Assembly (NCBI GenBank): GCA_018396395.1
Contig: JAGTQN010000074.1
Coordinates: 1 to 8,165 of the forward strand
DNA from: Candidatus Bathyarchaeota archaeon
GTDB lineage: Archaea; Thermoproteota; CALKCG01; B24; JAGTQN01
DNA length: 8,165 nucleotides
Direction: 5' to 3'
In this document: positions 1 through 5,940 of the stretch, one piece after another
Layout of the letters: each line of letters begins with the position of its first letter
Numbering within the stretch: position 1 is the stretch's first letter
The notes under the pieces: generated by a model
Databases searched by the model: none
Seen by the model: the letters and a program-made list of their open reading frames with translations, nothing else
What the model was told of the DNA's origin: nothing
Program-made: the position numbers and the translations under genes

Positions 1-145
1 AAGCCTCGCTCATAAGGCTAGAAGCTCTGCAAGCATAGGATGGAATAGGCGAGCCGAAAAATCCACCTAGCCCACCAACAAACTCCCTGAGTAAGAGCGT
101 AATTGTTTTTTGCTTGTTTTGGCGTTTGGAGCGTTTTCTGGGTTT
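1..145. other. Left-edge non-coding DNA
   Basis: No gene can be supported here. On the minus strand an open frame follows the stop of the transposase relic and runs off the left edge. Its last part reads like a glycine-rich hydrophobic peptide (LLREFVGGLGGFFGSPIPSY), but it has no ATG, GTG or TTG start with a ribosome site, and its upstream half is a lysine/arginine-rich translation of an A-rich stretch. The terminal inverted repeat of the insertion element should lie in or near this stretch, but no partner repeat is visible at the other side. Confidence 0.3.
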
Positions 146-490
146 TTAGTATGTGAAGGCTGCTATGTTATTTGCCAGTTCTGGCCTGCTATTTTGTGGG
201 CTGTTATGGCTACGGCTAGTACGCATGAGTAGCATATGGCTATGTGCATTCTTATTTTTGCTATGCCCCTCCATTTAGGCTTCTCCATTGAAAGCTTCTG
301 TTTTGAGGCTTTTAAGTTTCTTTCAGCTGCCATTCTCTGCCTGTAGAGCTTCACAAGTATTTCTTCGCCCTTAACCCTGAACCGCTTAGTCATGTATAGG
401 TTGATGAGAGGCTCTTTAACCTTTGAAGAGTAGGGGTATTAGTTCAGCTCCATAATGCCTCATCGTCTCAAAAATCTCAGCAGAGTAGTA
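146..490 (-). pseudogene. DDE-type transposase, C-terminal remnant, frameshifted
   Basis: This is a decayed insertion-sequence transposase. The main open piece (163-393) contains a block with the spacing typical of the last catalytic motif of DDE transposases (IS4/IS5/IS1182-like): Y-R-Q-R-M-A-A-E-R followed by a lysine-rich helix, then W-R-G-I-A-K-I-R-M-H and a hydrophobic helix ending AITAHKI. The Glu in AAER is the likely third catalytic acid. The expected tail does not continue in that frame but in the next one, as SRPELANNIAAFTY with a TAA stop at 146-148, so about one base is lost near 188-195. Upstream, a third frame (about 425-490) reads SAEIFETMRHYGAELIPL, which resembles the segment before the Glu motif, so a second frameshift lies near 415-425. 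The N-terminal half with the first Asp motifs is not recognisable. Family membership is from motif recall, not a search. Confidence 0.75.
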
Positions 491-650
491 GCACAATTAC
501 CAGGTCAAGGCTTATCATTCTCTTTTTCATCCTACCCAGGTCTTTCCATTAGAGGTTAAATCTGTTTCCTACATGTATACATCGGTGGTAACTTAGTTTT
601 TAGGCGTAAACGTAAATAAAGGCTGCATGCTATAATTTGTTGGAGAACTT
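491..650. other. Intergenic stretch before the membrane-protein gene
   Basis: No intact gene is seen. The left end may contain further decayed transposase sequence. A perfect 10-bp palindrome, ATGTATACAT, sits at 573-582, about 70 bases before the next gene. AT-rich candidates for a TATA box (around 593-602, 612-620 and 631-638) are ambiguous and none has clearly correct spacing. A GGAG ribosome site at 642-645 serves the TTG start at 651. Confidence 0.4.
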
Positions 651-2987
651 TTGAGTCAAAGGAAGGTGCCATGGATTAGGATTCTTAGAATCATGGGCTT
701 TGCTACCATTGATTTCTTCATCTTTGTCGCTTCAGCTACCTTCTTTGTAATTCAGTCACATTCGGGTTCGTCCCAACTGTCAGGGAATCTTCAAAATCCA
801 TGGACTGCCCTCCGCACCATATTTGATTACATTTTCTTTGAATTGCCTCAGAATCCTCTCCTAATGCTTACACTTTTTGTTTTAATACTTCAATCACTCG
901 TTCTTGGTTTCGTAACAGATTTGATCTCCCGTATTCTACTCAAAAGAAGAAAAAAGAATTTTTCAACAGTTATGCACATACCTTTTTCATGGTTTTGGAT
1001 TTTCGCTTCCTTTCTCTTCTTCGCAGCTTTGACGGTTTACTTGGCTCCACAGGCACAGCCATATGCTTACCTGCGGTACATTTCAGCCTCCATAATCGTC
1101 CTTTTCCTTCCTGGATTCGCATTCACTAAGATGCTCTTCCCAGATTGGCGGGGATTGGGTTATGCGGATGTAGCTGCCCTATCCTTGGGGGTGAGCCTTG
1201 CCCTAACCCCTTTAACAGCCTTAGTCCTAAACTACGCATCATGCGGTTTAAAAGAAGGCTCCGTTCTAGCCCTACTCTCCGTCTTAACGATCCTCTTTGC
1301 AGCCATAGCTTTGGTTAGACAGAGGTTTTGTGCGAGGCAGGAGCGCCCCTCAAACAAGGCGTATAGGAGGACTAGTTTCGGTTGTCCGGAAGCCTTCCTT
1401 TTCGCGTTGCCATTTGTATTGGCTGTTTGCCTGAGAGTTTACCCGTTCCTCATAAGCGGTCTGCCTTTCTCGGTGGATGCCTGGCCCTCAATAAAGTATG
1501 CCGAGGTCCTTCTTGAACGCTCACCAGTCCGCTTAGAGGGTGAACTGCTGGGAAGCTGCGATGAGCTTGGAGACAGGCTTTTCGGGGCAGCAATCTCCGC
1601 ATTGACGGGCTTAAAGCCTTTAAGGGCTATGGCCTTCTTCCTGCCCTTGGCCGGGGCCACGTCCATCCTCATGCTATACGCCTTAGTCAGGGAAATTTAT
1701 GGTGAAAGGGCCTCGTTTTTGGCATCTATGCTTTTGGCAACAGCCTTCACTGACATCATCTTGACGGCTGGGGTGAAGGGCGAAACCTACGCCCACCCGC
1801 TATATATGCTGCTTATCCTCCTCTTCCTCCATGAAGGCATGGTTTTTTGGAAGAGGATTCTGCTTTTCTCCATGGTTGGTGCATCCCTAGTTTTAACGCA
1901 TTATTATACGGCGATGCTAACAGCAACCATATTGGCGTCTATGGGCATTGCCACGCTTATATCAAGATGGAAGGTGGGCGCAAGGCTTGGAGCTTACAGT
2001 CTAATTCTCCCATCAATCCTTTCGCTTCAGGTTTTAGCCTACCTTACAATCTACGCTAAATGGGCTTTCATGTTCATCTCCTCGATCGACTGGATTTCGG
2101 CTGCCTCATATCAGCTCGTATCCTTCGCCTCAGCCCTTTACTTGGCGTTTAAGCCCAGCTCCTCCAGCCGTAAGAGGACGCCACTCACCTGCGTCGTCGC
2201 CTCAATTGTAGCTTTTACGCTCGCTTTTCTTGCGACGAGAAGGCCCCTTGTTCCAGGCGCGCCCGTTCTACCATCGCGCTACTTACTATACGCAAGCCCC
2301 CTCATAATAGCCGCGCCCCTAAGCGTTTTAGGCCATGGCGCATCGAAAAGCGTGAAAAACTGTTATGCGGTCCTCCCCCTATTCTGGTTAGCAACAGTGC
2401 TTGGACTTGAAGGCTTCGCGATCTTCGGAAACGTTGAGCCTGGTCTTGGCTTGACCTTGGCTTACCGTGGAGTAAACTTCCTACTACCCCCATTCTTCAT
2501 CTTGTGCGCCATCGGCTTCCTTCAACTTCTGGAAAATGGGGCTTCAAGCCCTAAAAGGCTTGTTAAGGCTTCAACCTTTACGGTCCTGATAGTGATTTTA
2601 GCCCTGAACATCTTCACATTCCACGCCGCCATCTTCACGCATGAACGCTACCTTGGGTACTTCTGGCTTTATAGGCTTCCGGAGTATAGGGCTGGATCTT
2701 GGATTTCAAGCAAATGCCTCAACTTTACTGTCGCTGGCGACGTGAAGTTTGCCTACTTGCTAAGATGCTACTTCGGCTTAAAGATCGACGAGTTTGAGGG
2801 CTTCCTTTACCTAGTCGGAAAGGCCTCTTCGAAGCCAGCAATCCTGTTAACGTACGATCAAATGCTAAAGAACGGTTATGTGCTCTATGGAGGCTACAGC
2901 CTTGACCTGCCTAAAAACTGGAATGAAAAGACGTATGAACTCAGCCTCGTATATGAAAACGGTCTGGTAAAGATCCACTGCGGGTAG
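651..2987 (+). CDS. Polytopic membrane protein, GT-C glycosyltransferase-like
   Basis: A 778-residue integral membrane protein with roughly 16-18 hydrophobic segments (for example about 13-35, 69-92, 113-132, 142-163, 172-195, 203-222, 247-266, 326-345, 354-373, 403-434, 448-468, 540-560, 606-625 and 641-660) and a soluble C-terminal part from about 665. The outer loop after the segment at 247-266 carries GLPFSVDAWP, whose Asp276 is where GT-C enzymes place their catalytic acid. Residues 412-421 read SLVLTHYYTA, similar to a helix seen in archaeal mannosyltransferase-like proteins. Residues 152-195 (LPGFAF, then LSLGVSLALTPL) recall the DUF1616-type membrane module. The C-terminal domain ends with VYENGLVKIH, as in several archaeal GT-C proteins with an extracytoplasmic tail. 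The likely role is sugar transfer from a lipid-linked donor at the cell surface, but donor and acceptor are unknown. The TTG start is chosen because GGAG at 642-645 lies five bases upstream; an in-frame ATG at 693 is less well placed. It heads the cluster with the ABC ATPase. Confidence 0.75.
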   Translation: MSQRKVPWIRILRIMGFATIDFFIFVASATFFVIQSHSGSSQLSGNLQNPWTALRTIFDYIFFELPQNPLLMLTLFVLILQSLVLGFVTDLISRILLKRRKKNFSTVMHIPFSWFWIFASFLFFAALTVYLAPQAQPYAYLRYISASIIVLFLPGFAFTKMLFPDWRGLGYADVAALSLGVSLALTPLTALVLNYASCGLKEGSVLALLSVLTILFAAIALVRQRFCARQERPSNKAYRRTSFGCPEAFLFALPFVLAVCLRVYPFLISGLPFSVDAWPSIKYAEVLLERSPVRLEGELLGSCDELGDRLFGAAISALTGLKPLRAMAFFLPLAGATSILMLYALVREIYGERASFLASMLLATAFTDIILTAGVKGETYAHPLYMLLILLFLHEGMVFWKRILLFSMVGASLVLTHYYTAMLTATILASMGIATLISRWKVGARLGAYSLILPSILSLQVLAYLTIYAKWAFMFISSIDWISAASYQLVSFASALYLAFKPSSSSRKRTPLTCVVASIVAFTLAFLATRRPLVPGAPVLPSRYLLYASPLIIAAPLSVLGHGASKSVKNCYAVLPLFWLATVLGLEGFAIFGNVEPGLGLTLAYRGVNFLLPPFFILCAIGFLQLLENGASSPKRLVKASTFTVLIVILALNIFTFHAAIFTHERYLGYFWLYRLPEYRAGSWISSKCLNFTVAGDVKFAYLLRCYFGLKIDEFEGFLYLVGKASSKPAILLTYDQMLKNGYVLYGGYSLDLPKNWNEKTYELSLVYENGLVKIHCG

Positions 2988-2995
2988 GAAATGGC

Positions 2996-3658
2996 TTGAT
3001 AGTGATAGAGCTCTTCAGCGTCTGGAAAGCATACGGCGAAACGGAAGTTCTGAAAAACCTAAATCTGAAGGTCGAGGAGGGCGATTTCGTATCGATAAGG
3101 GGAAAATCTGGAGCCGGGAAGACGACCCTTCTTAGAATCATAGGACTCTTGGAGCTTCCGGATAAGGGCGAGGTTAGGCTCTTCGGCAGGAGCATCGATG
3201 GGCTAAAGGATGGGGAAAAATCGGACATAAGGCTTCATCAAATAGGCTTCGTTTTCCAGTTCTTCAATCTAATTCCATCCCTTACGGTTCTAGAGAATGT
3301 TGAGCTTCCCCTGGCCCTTGCAGGCGTAAAAAAGCAGGAAGGGAGGCGTAGGGCACTCGAACTCCTTGAATACTTCGGCTTGAAGGGCTTAGCGGAAAGA
3401 TTCCCGGATTCATTGAGCGGGGGCGAGAGGCAACGCATAGCCATAATCAGAGCCTTGGCAAATCGCCCTAAAATCATCCTTGCGGATGAGCCCTCATCGA
3501 GCCTCGATGATGAAAACTCGGGGCTTCTCATGGATCTTCTGGCTAGGATAAACAGGGAAGAAAAGGTAGCCATAGTCCTTACGACTACGGATCTTTATGA
3601 AGGGCTTCCGACTAAGAGGGACTATGTGCTTAAGGAAGGGCTTTTAACCGAGATCTAA
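2996..3658 (+). CDS. ABC transporter ATP-binding protein, LolD/MacB-like
   Basis: A 220-residue ABC ATPase, the usual length for the LolD/MacB/FtsE group that works with FtsX-type permeases. Walker A is GKSGAGKTT at 36-44, the Q-loop is FVFQFFNLIPSLTV around Gln88 (the wording typical of this group), the signature is LSGGERQR at 140-147, and Walker B is IILADEP at 160-166 with catalytic Glu165, followed by the D-loop SSLDDE. The switch residue is unusual: the family's THD reads TTD here, so Thr198 replaces the H-loop His. The TTG start at 2996 is preferred because AGGA at 2986-2989, overlapping the previous stop codon, lies six bases upstream; a GTG at 3002 is the alternative. It starts nine bases after the membrane-protein stop and ends eleven bases before the epimerase remnant, so co-transcription is likely. 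No FtsX-like permease is present in the window. ATP binding seems certain; the cargo is unknown. Confidence 0.9.
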   Translation: MIVIELFSVWKAYGETEVLKNLNLKVEEGDFVSIRGKSGAGKTTLLRIIGLLELPDKGEVRLFGRSIDGLKDGEKSDIRLHQIGFVFQFFNLIPSLTVLENVELPLALAGVKKQEGRRRALELLEYFGLKGLAERFPDSLSGGERQRIAIIRALANRPKIILADEPSSSLDDENSGLLMDLLARINREEKVAIVLTTTDLYEGLPTKRDYVLKEGLLTEI

Positions 3659-3669
3659 AAAGGCGAAAA

Positions 3670-4057
3670 ATGAAGAAGATCCTCGTAACTGGAGGAGCAG
3701 GCTTCATAGGAAGCCATCTTGTGGAAGCCCTTATGGCATCTGGATTTATGGTCGATGTCTTCGATAACCTCAGCCCAGGAAGCCTAAAAACCTAGAGCCA
3801 TGGCTCGGGAGCCCCGCTTCGCCTTCATAAAGGGAGACCTTTCGAATCCTTCGGATACGGAGGGGCTTATGGAAGAAAGCTATGGGCTTGTATTCCACTT
3901 GGCAGCAAATCCTGAGGTTAGGATAAGCTTAACGAATCCGGACGTGCACTTCCAGCAGAACATTGTTCCTAATTACAATCTCCTAGAAGCCTTGGAGGAT
4001 GGATGGGATGGGGATGGAGGCTTCTATGGCTGGGGCGATGGACAAAGCAAGGTTTGA
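3670..4057 (+). pseudogene. NAD-dependent sugar-nucleotide epimerase, truncated and frameshifted
   Basis: The remnant begins at ATG 3670 with a clear extended-SDR Rossmann start: MKKILVTGGAGFIGSHLVEA, carrying the GxxGxxG motif, then VDVFDNLSPGS with the acidic end of the second strand. That frame stops at 3793-3795. A second frame between about 3789 and 3812 reads NLEPWLGSP, and a third from about 3812 reads RFAFIKGDL, then VFHLAANPEVR and HFQQNIVPNYNLLEAL, all in the order expected for UDP-glucose 4-epimerase-like or dTDP-glucose dehydratase-like proteins. Two frameshifts are therefore implied, one at the A-run near 3786-3790 and one near the GGG/CCCC runs at 3807-3815. After LLEAL the family match ends in a GATGG-rich tract, and the Tyr-x-x-x-Lys catalytic part and substrate domain are missing. 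About 125 of an expected 300-320 residues remain. It was probably the third gene of the upstream operon. Confidence 0.8.
3994..4020 (+). repeat. GATGG-like low-complexity tract
   Basis: Variations of GGATG/GATGG repeat about four times with one-base differences in spacing. The tract coincides with the point where similarity to the epimerase family ends, so it may mark slippage or the deletion junction. Confidence 0.5.
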
Positions 4058-4084
4058 AGCCTAGAGCTACTATCATTTCCTGCC

Positions 4085-4828
4085 CTATTGGGGCGGAGGA
4101 AAAGGCCTTCGATAATGTATATCCTCAATTTTGCCCTGTATGAAATCCTCGATGTAGGCTATGGTGCCCTTAATCGCCTCTTCTACGATGAGCCTCCCTT
4201 TCTCGCTACTTGCTACATCGGCTCCGCCTGATGTGCCTTCAGCCCTTCCAGCCCTATCGAACCTTACTAGCCCTGGATAGATGTAAAGCCCAACCGAAGT
4301 TTCGAACTCCCCAGCATGACCAGCATCCCTATCGACTTTCAAAATCTCATGGAAAATCGATGGAGGTATTAGGTCCCAGTAGCTGGCACCAGTAACCTTC
4401 AATCCGAGGCTTCTTGCCCTCATAATGGCAAGGTCTATCGGAGCCCCTTCAGCCCCTTCCACAAAGCCTGTATGGTAGTTCCCCGCGTGACCATTAAGGA
4501 TCAAAACCCTCTTTATGCCGTGCTTCGAAAGGCTTTCACATAGGTCTACGAGAACCTTGACAAAGGTTTCGGTTTTGAGGGTTAGGGTGCCCGGCCAACG
4601 CATGTGGTGGGGCGATAGTCCAACGGCTATCGGAGGTGCCACCAAAACCCTGGGATAAAGCCTTCTGGCAACCTCCTTGGCTATAAAGAGGGCTGAGGCT
4701 ATGTCGTGCTTAAAGGGTAAGTGGGGACCATGCTGTTCATGGCTTCCAACAGGTATTATCACGACTTCAACCTTTTCCAGAAGCTTCGCAAATTCCTCCC
4801 TTGTCAAGTTTTCCATAAGGACTTCCAT
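4085..4828 (-). CDS. Creatininase-family amidohydrolase
   Basis: A 247-residue protein of the creatininase superfamily (creatinine amidohydrolase, the archaeal formamide hydrolase ArfB, MftE), metal-dependent cytoplasmic hydrolases of linear or cyclic amides. Visible motifs in order: PVGSHEQHGPHLPFKHD at 26-42, holding the expected metal ligands Glu31, His33 and Asp42; the region SPHHMRWPGTLTL at 72-84; NGHAGN at 112-117; and HAGEFETS at 171-178. The length is normal for the family and no break is seen. The real substrate cannot be told from sequence. An ArfB-like role in archaeal flavin/F420 biosynthesis is possible, but no other gene of that pathway is nearby. The start at 4828 follows a plausible TATA box at 4882-4889; the second ATG at 4816 has a GGAAG five bases upstream and is a real alternative. 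It stands alone and converges on the dead epimerase. Confidence 0.9.
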   Translation of the reverse strand: MEVLMENLTREEFAKLLEKVEVVIIPVGSHEQHGPHLPFKHDIASALFIAKEVARRLYPRVLVAPPIAVGLSPHHMRWPGTLTLKTETFVKVLVDLCESLSKHGIKRVLILNGHAGNYHTGFVEGAEGAPIDLAIMRARSLGLKVTGASYWDLIPPSIFHEILKVDRDAGHAGEFETSVGLYIYPGLVRFDRAGRAEGTSGGADVASSEKGRLIVEEAIKGTIAYIEDFIQGKIEDIHYRRPFPPPQ

Positions 4829-4881
4829 GAGGAACCACTTTCCGAGGAAAAGATTTTTGAAGGCCTAGACTACGAAAAGGC

Positions 4882-4889
4882 TATTTATA
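4882..4889 (-). promoter_or_regulatory. TATA box for the creatininase-family gene
   Basis: The minus strand reads TATAAATA, a good archaeal box A. Transcription would begin about 25 bases downstream, near 4857-4862, leaving a leader of roughly 30 bases before the ATG at 4828. Confidence 0.6.
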
Positions 4890-4915
4890 CTTTGGATGGA
4901 GAGAAGTCAGCCACA

Positions 4916-4923
4916 TTATAAAT
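4916..4923 (+). promoter_or_regulatory. Possible divergent TATA box
   Basis: TTATAAAT on the plus strand lies about 34 bases from the minus-strand TATA box, giving a divergent pair. It could have driven the decayed zinc-ribbon gene. A T-rich run (4924-4936) follows directly. Confidence 0.35.
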
Positions 4924-4950
4924 CTTTTTTCTTTTTCCCTTTGGAGAATA

Positions 4951-4980
4951 GGTTTTCCACGGCCCCAAGGTTTTCCATGG
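4951..4980 (+). repeat. Short direct repeat pair, GGTTTTCCAYGG
   Basis: GGTTTTCCACGG at 4951-4962 and GGTTTTCCATGG at 4969-4980 differ by one base and start 18 bases apart. They lie just downstream of the possible plus-strand TATA box. They could be binding half-sites or chance. Confidence 0.4.
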
Positions 4981-5029
4981 ACTTGGAAGGGATCCTTAAG
5001 GAGGCTAGGCCCTCAAGATCCAAGGGTCC

Positions 5030-5058
5030 CCAGGGAGGTTAGGAATCCTAAGCCCTGG
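5030..5058. promoter_or_regulatory. Composite dyad ahead of the zinc-ribbon relic
   Basis: Outer arms CCAGGG (5030-5035) and CCCTGG (5053-5058) enclose an inner dyad, TTAGGA (5039-5044) and TCCTAA (5046-5051), with a single central base. The inner arms are too close for a full RNA hairpin, which favours a protein-binding site. It lies about 50 bases before the presumed GTG start at 5106. A further perfect palindrome, TCCTTAAGGA, is at 4993-5002. Confidence 0.4.
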
Positions 5059-5105
5059 CCAAGAGAAACAATCGGATAGGATCAGGATTGGAAGGGAGCC
5101 ATGAA

Positions 5106-5379
5106 GTGAACCCAATCCCCTACGATAGGCGCAACGCATTTTGTGCCCATTGTGGCGCCTTCATGCCATACGAGGGGGCACTGGTTATCCAAGCGGAAGC
5201 GGCCCTTATGCCCGAAGTGCTTCCATTTCTTGCGCCTCTTCCCCCGGAACTGGCCGAAGCAACGGAAGGATCGCATGCTGAAGGCATGGTTGGAAGAGGT
5301 AAGGCTGAGAGGCGGGGCGGAGGCAGAGGCAAAGGCAAATGCTAGGGCATGGAAGGGAGGAAGGGGAGGGAAAGGATAA
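5106..5379 (+). pseudogene. Small zinc-ribbon protein gene, frameshifted
   Basis: Two frames must be joined. From GTG 5106 (GGGAG at 5094-5098 upstream) the first reads NPIPYDRRNAFCAHCGAF, with Cys codons at 5142-5144 and 5151-5153. The next frame continues GHWLSKRKRPLCPKC, with Cys codons at 5209-5211 and 5218-5220, then FHFLRLFPRNWPKQRK and a basic, Ala/Gly-rich tail that stops at 5377-5379. The result is a C-x2-C ... C-x2-C zinc ribbon of about 90 residues whose second knuckle plus LRxxPRN wording resembles short zinc-ribbon proteins of archaeal plasmids, viruses and Bathyarchaeia genomes. The frame change falls at or near five Gs (5174-5178), so sequencing error, true mutation or programmed slippage are all possible. 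A nucleic-acid-binding role is an inference from the fold. Open frames on the other strand here are shadows. Confidence 0.6.
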
Positions 5380-5399
5380 GGGTAGGGGGGAGGGGTAGG
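5350..5399 (+). other. G-rich, nearly homopurine tract
   Basis: G-runs of 3, 4, 3, 3, 6 and 4 occur at 5355-5357, 5363-5366, 5368-5370, 5380-5382, 5385-5390 and 5392-5395. Four of them could form a G-quadruplex with loops of 9, 2 and 4 bases. The tract covers the tail of the zinc-ribbon relic and the ribosome-site region of the next small frame. Confidence 0.45.
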
Positions 5400-5404
5400 C
5401 CGAA

Positions 5405-5649
5405 GTGACCCCGCTTTTGTCTTCGTCTTCATCTCTGTCTCCATTTTCAATCGAGAAGAAGCGTGTAAAGCTGACCTTGGATCCGAAGGTCTATAAGGCC
5501 TTCATCCTCCTCTGCCCTAGCCAGGCTTTGGACATCTGAGCTGGACCGTCGAAGCCTTCATGAGGGCAAGCCTAGGGAATCAGGTCCTTCTTGAGTTGGC
5601 GTATTGTATGGCCTATGGCTGGAGACGCGCCTCAAAAATCTTACGATAG
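5405..5649 (+). pseudogene. Ribbon-helix-helix-like DNA-binding protein gene, frameshifted
   Basis: From GTG 5405 (G-rich GGAGGGG about ten bases upstream) one frame gives a Ser-rich start, then KKRVKLTLDPKVYKAFILLC and PSQALDI, and stops at 5537-5539. The next frame carries on as SWTVEAFMRASLGNQVLLEL and stops at 5647-5649. Joined, this fits a ribbon-helix-helix layout: a basic beta-strand (KRVKLTLDP), helix A from KVYKAF, and helix B as VEAFMRASL. Similar short proteins act as regulators in archaeal plasmids and viruses. A break near 5530-5536 is required. A third frame from about 5615 (YDRRFAITNRLLRARR and a lysine-rich end, stop at 5741-5743) may be its original basic tail or a neighbouring gene. 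It follows the zinc-ribbon relic by 25 bases on the same strand, as expected of a pair from one mobile element. The fold assignment comes from pattern only. Confidence 0.5.
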
Positions 5650-5852
5650 GCGTTTCGCGATAACGAATCGTCTCCTAAGGGCTAGGCGGAACGAGGCTCG
5701 AGGAATTTCAGCAAAGGGGAAAGGAAAGGATTCTTTTTGCTAAAATATTGAGGATCGCCCTCATAGATTGAGAAGAGGGAGAGGGGTAGGTCCGGAATGG
5801 CAAGAAAAATGCGATTATAGTAAATTAAATCTGGAAACATTTGACCCTTGAC

Positions 5853-5874
5853 GGGAGGATTCTACCATCCTCTT
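5853..5874. other. Hairpin-forming inverted repeat
   Basis: GAGGAT (5855-5860) and ATCCTC (5867-5872) are perfect arms around a six-base loop. Two G-U pairs could extend the RNA stem to 8 pairs. No T-run follows, so an intrinsic terminator is not supported. Confidence 0.35.
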
Positions 5875-5910
5875 AACGGATAAGTCTATTCTCGAATAGG
5901 TCAAAGGTTT

Positions 5911-5940
5911 TGAGATCGACTATTAACATTAGTAATCTCA
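5911..5940. promoter_or_regulatory. Nested dyad TGAGAT ... ATCTCA
   Basis: Outer perfect arms TGAGAT (5911-5916) and ATCTCA (5935-5940) enclose ACTA (5919-5922) and TAGT (5930-5933). Ten bases on each side are arranged symmetrically, which suits a dimeric regulator site. There is no direct link to a gene. Confidence 0.3.

Noticed and set aside
3238..3573. Minus-strand frame of 111 codons inside the ABC ATPase gene
   Set aside because: It lies entirely within a gene whose motifs are all in the plus strand; its serine- and arginine-rich translation is typical of a shadow frame.
4677..4921. Two overlapping plus-strand frames opposite the 5' end of the creatininase-family gene
   Set aside because: Neither has a domain or a convincing ribosome site, and they are antisense to conserved HEQHGPH coding sequence.
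4977..5042. Short frame from ATG 4977 (MDLEGILKEARPSRSKGPQG)
   Set aside because: Only 21 codons, no ribosome site and no recognisable motif; it overlaps the direct repeats and palindromes.
5082..5450. Long minus-strand frame rich in proline, alanine and serine
   Set aside because: It is the complement of the G-rich purine tract and of the zinc-ribbon and RHH relics. Its low-complexity composition follows from that, and no domain is visible.
5121..5652. Eleven-base direct repeat TACGATAGGCG (5121-5131 and 5642-5652) as attachment-site ends of an element
   Set aside because: A chance 11-mer match is expected several times in a window of this size, and it lies inside both coding relics as Y-D-R-R codons rather than at element ends.
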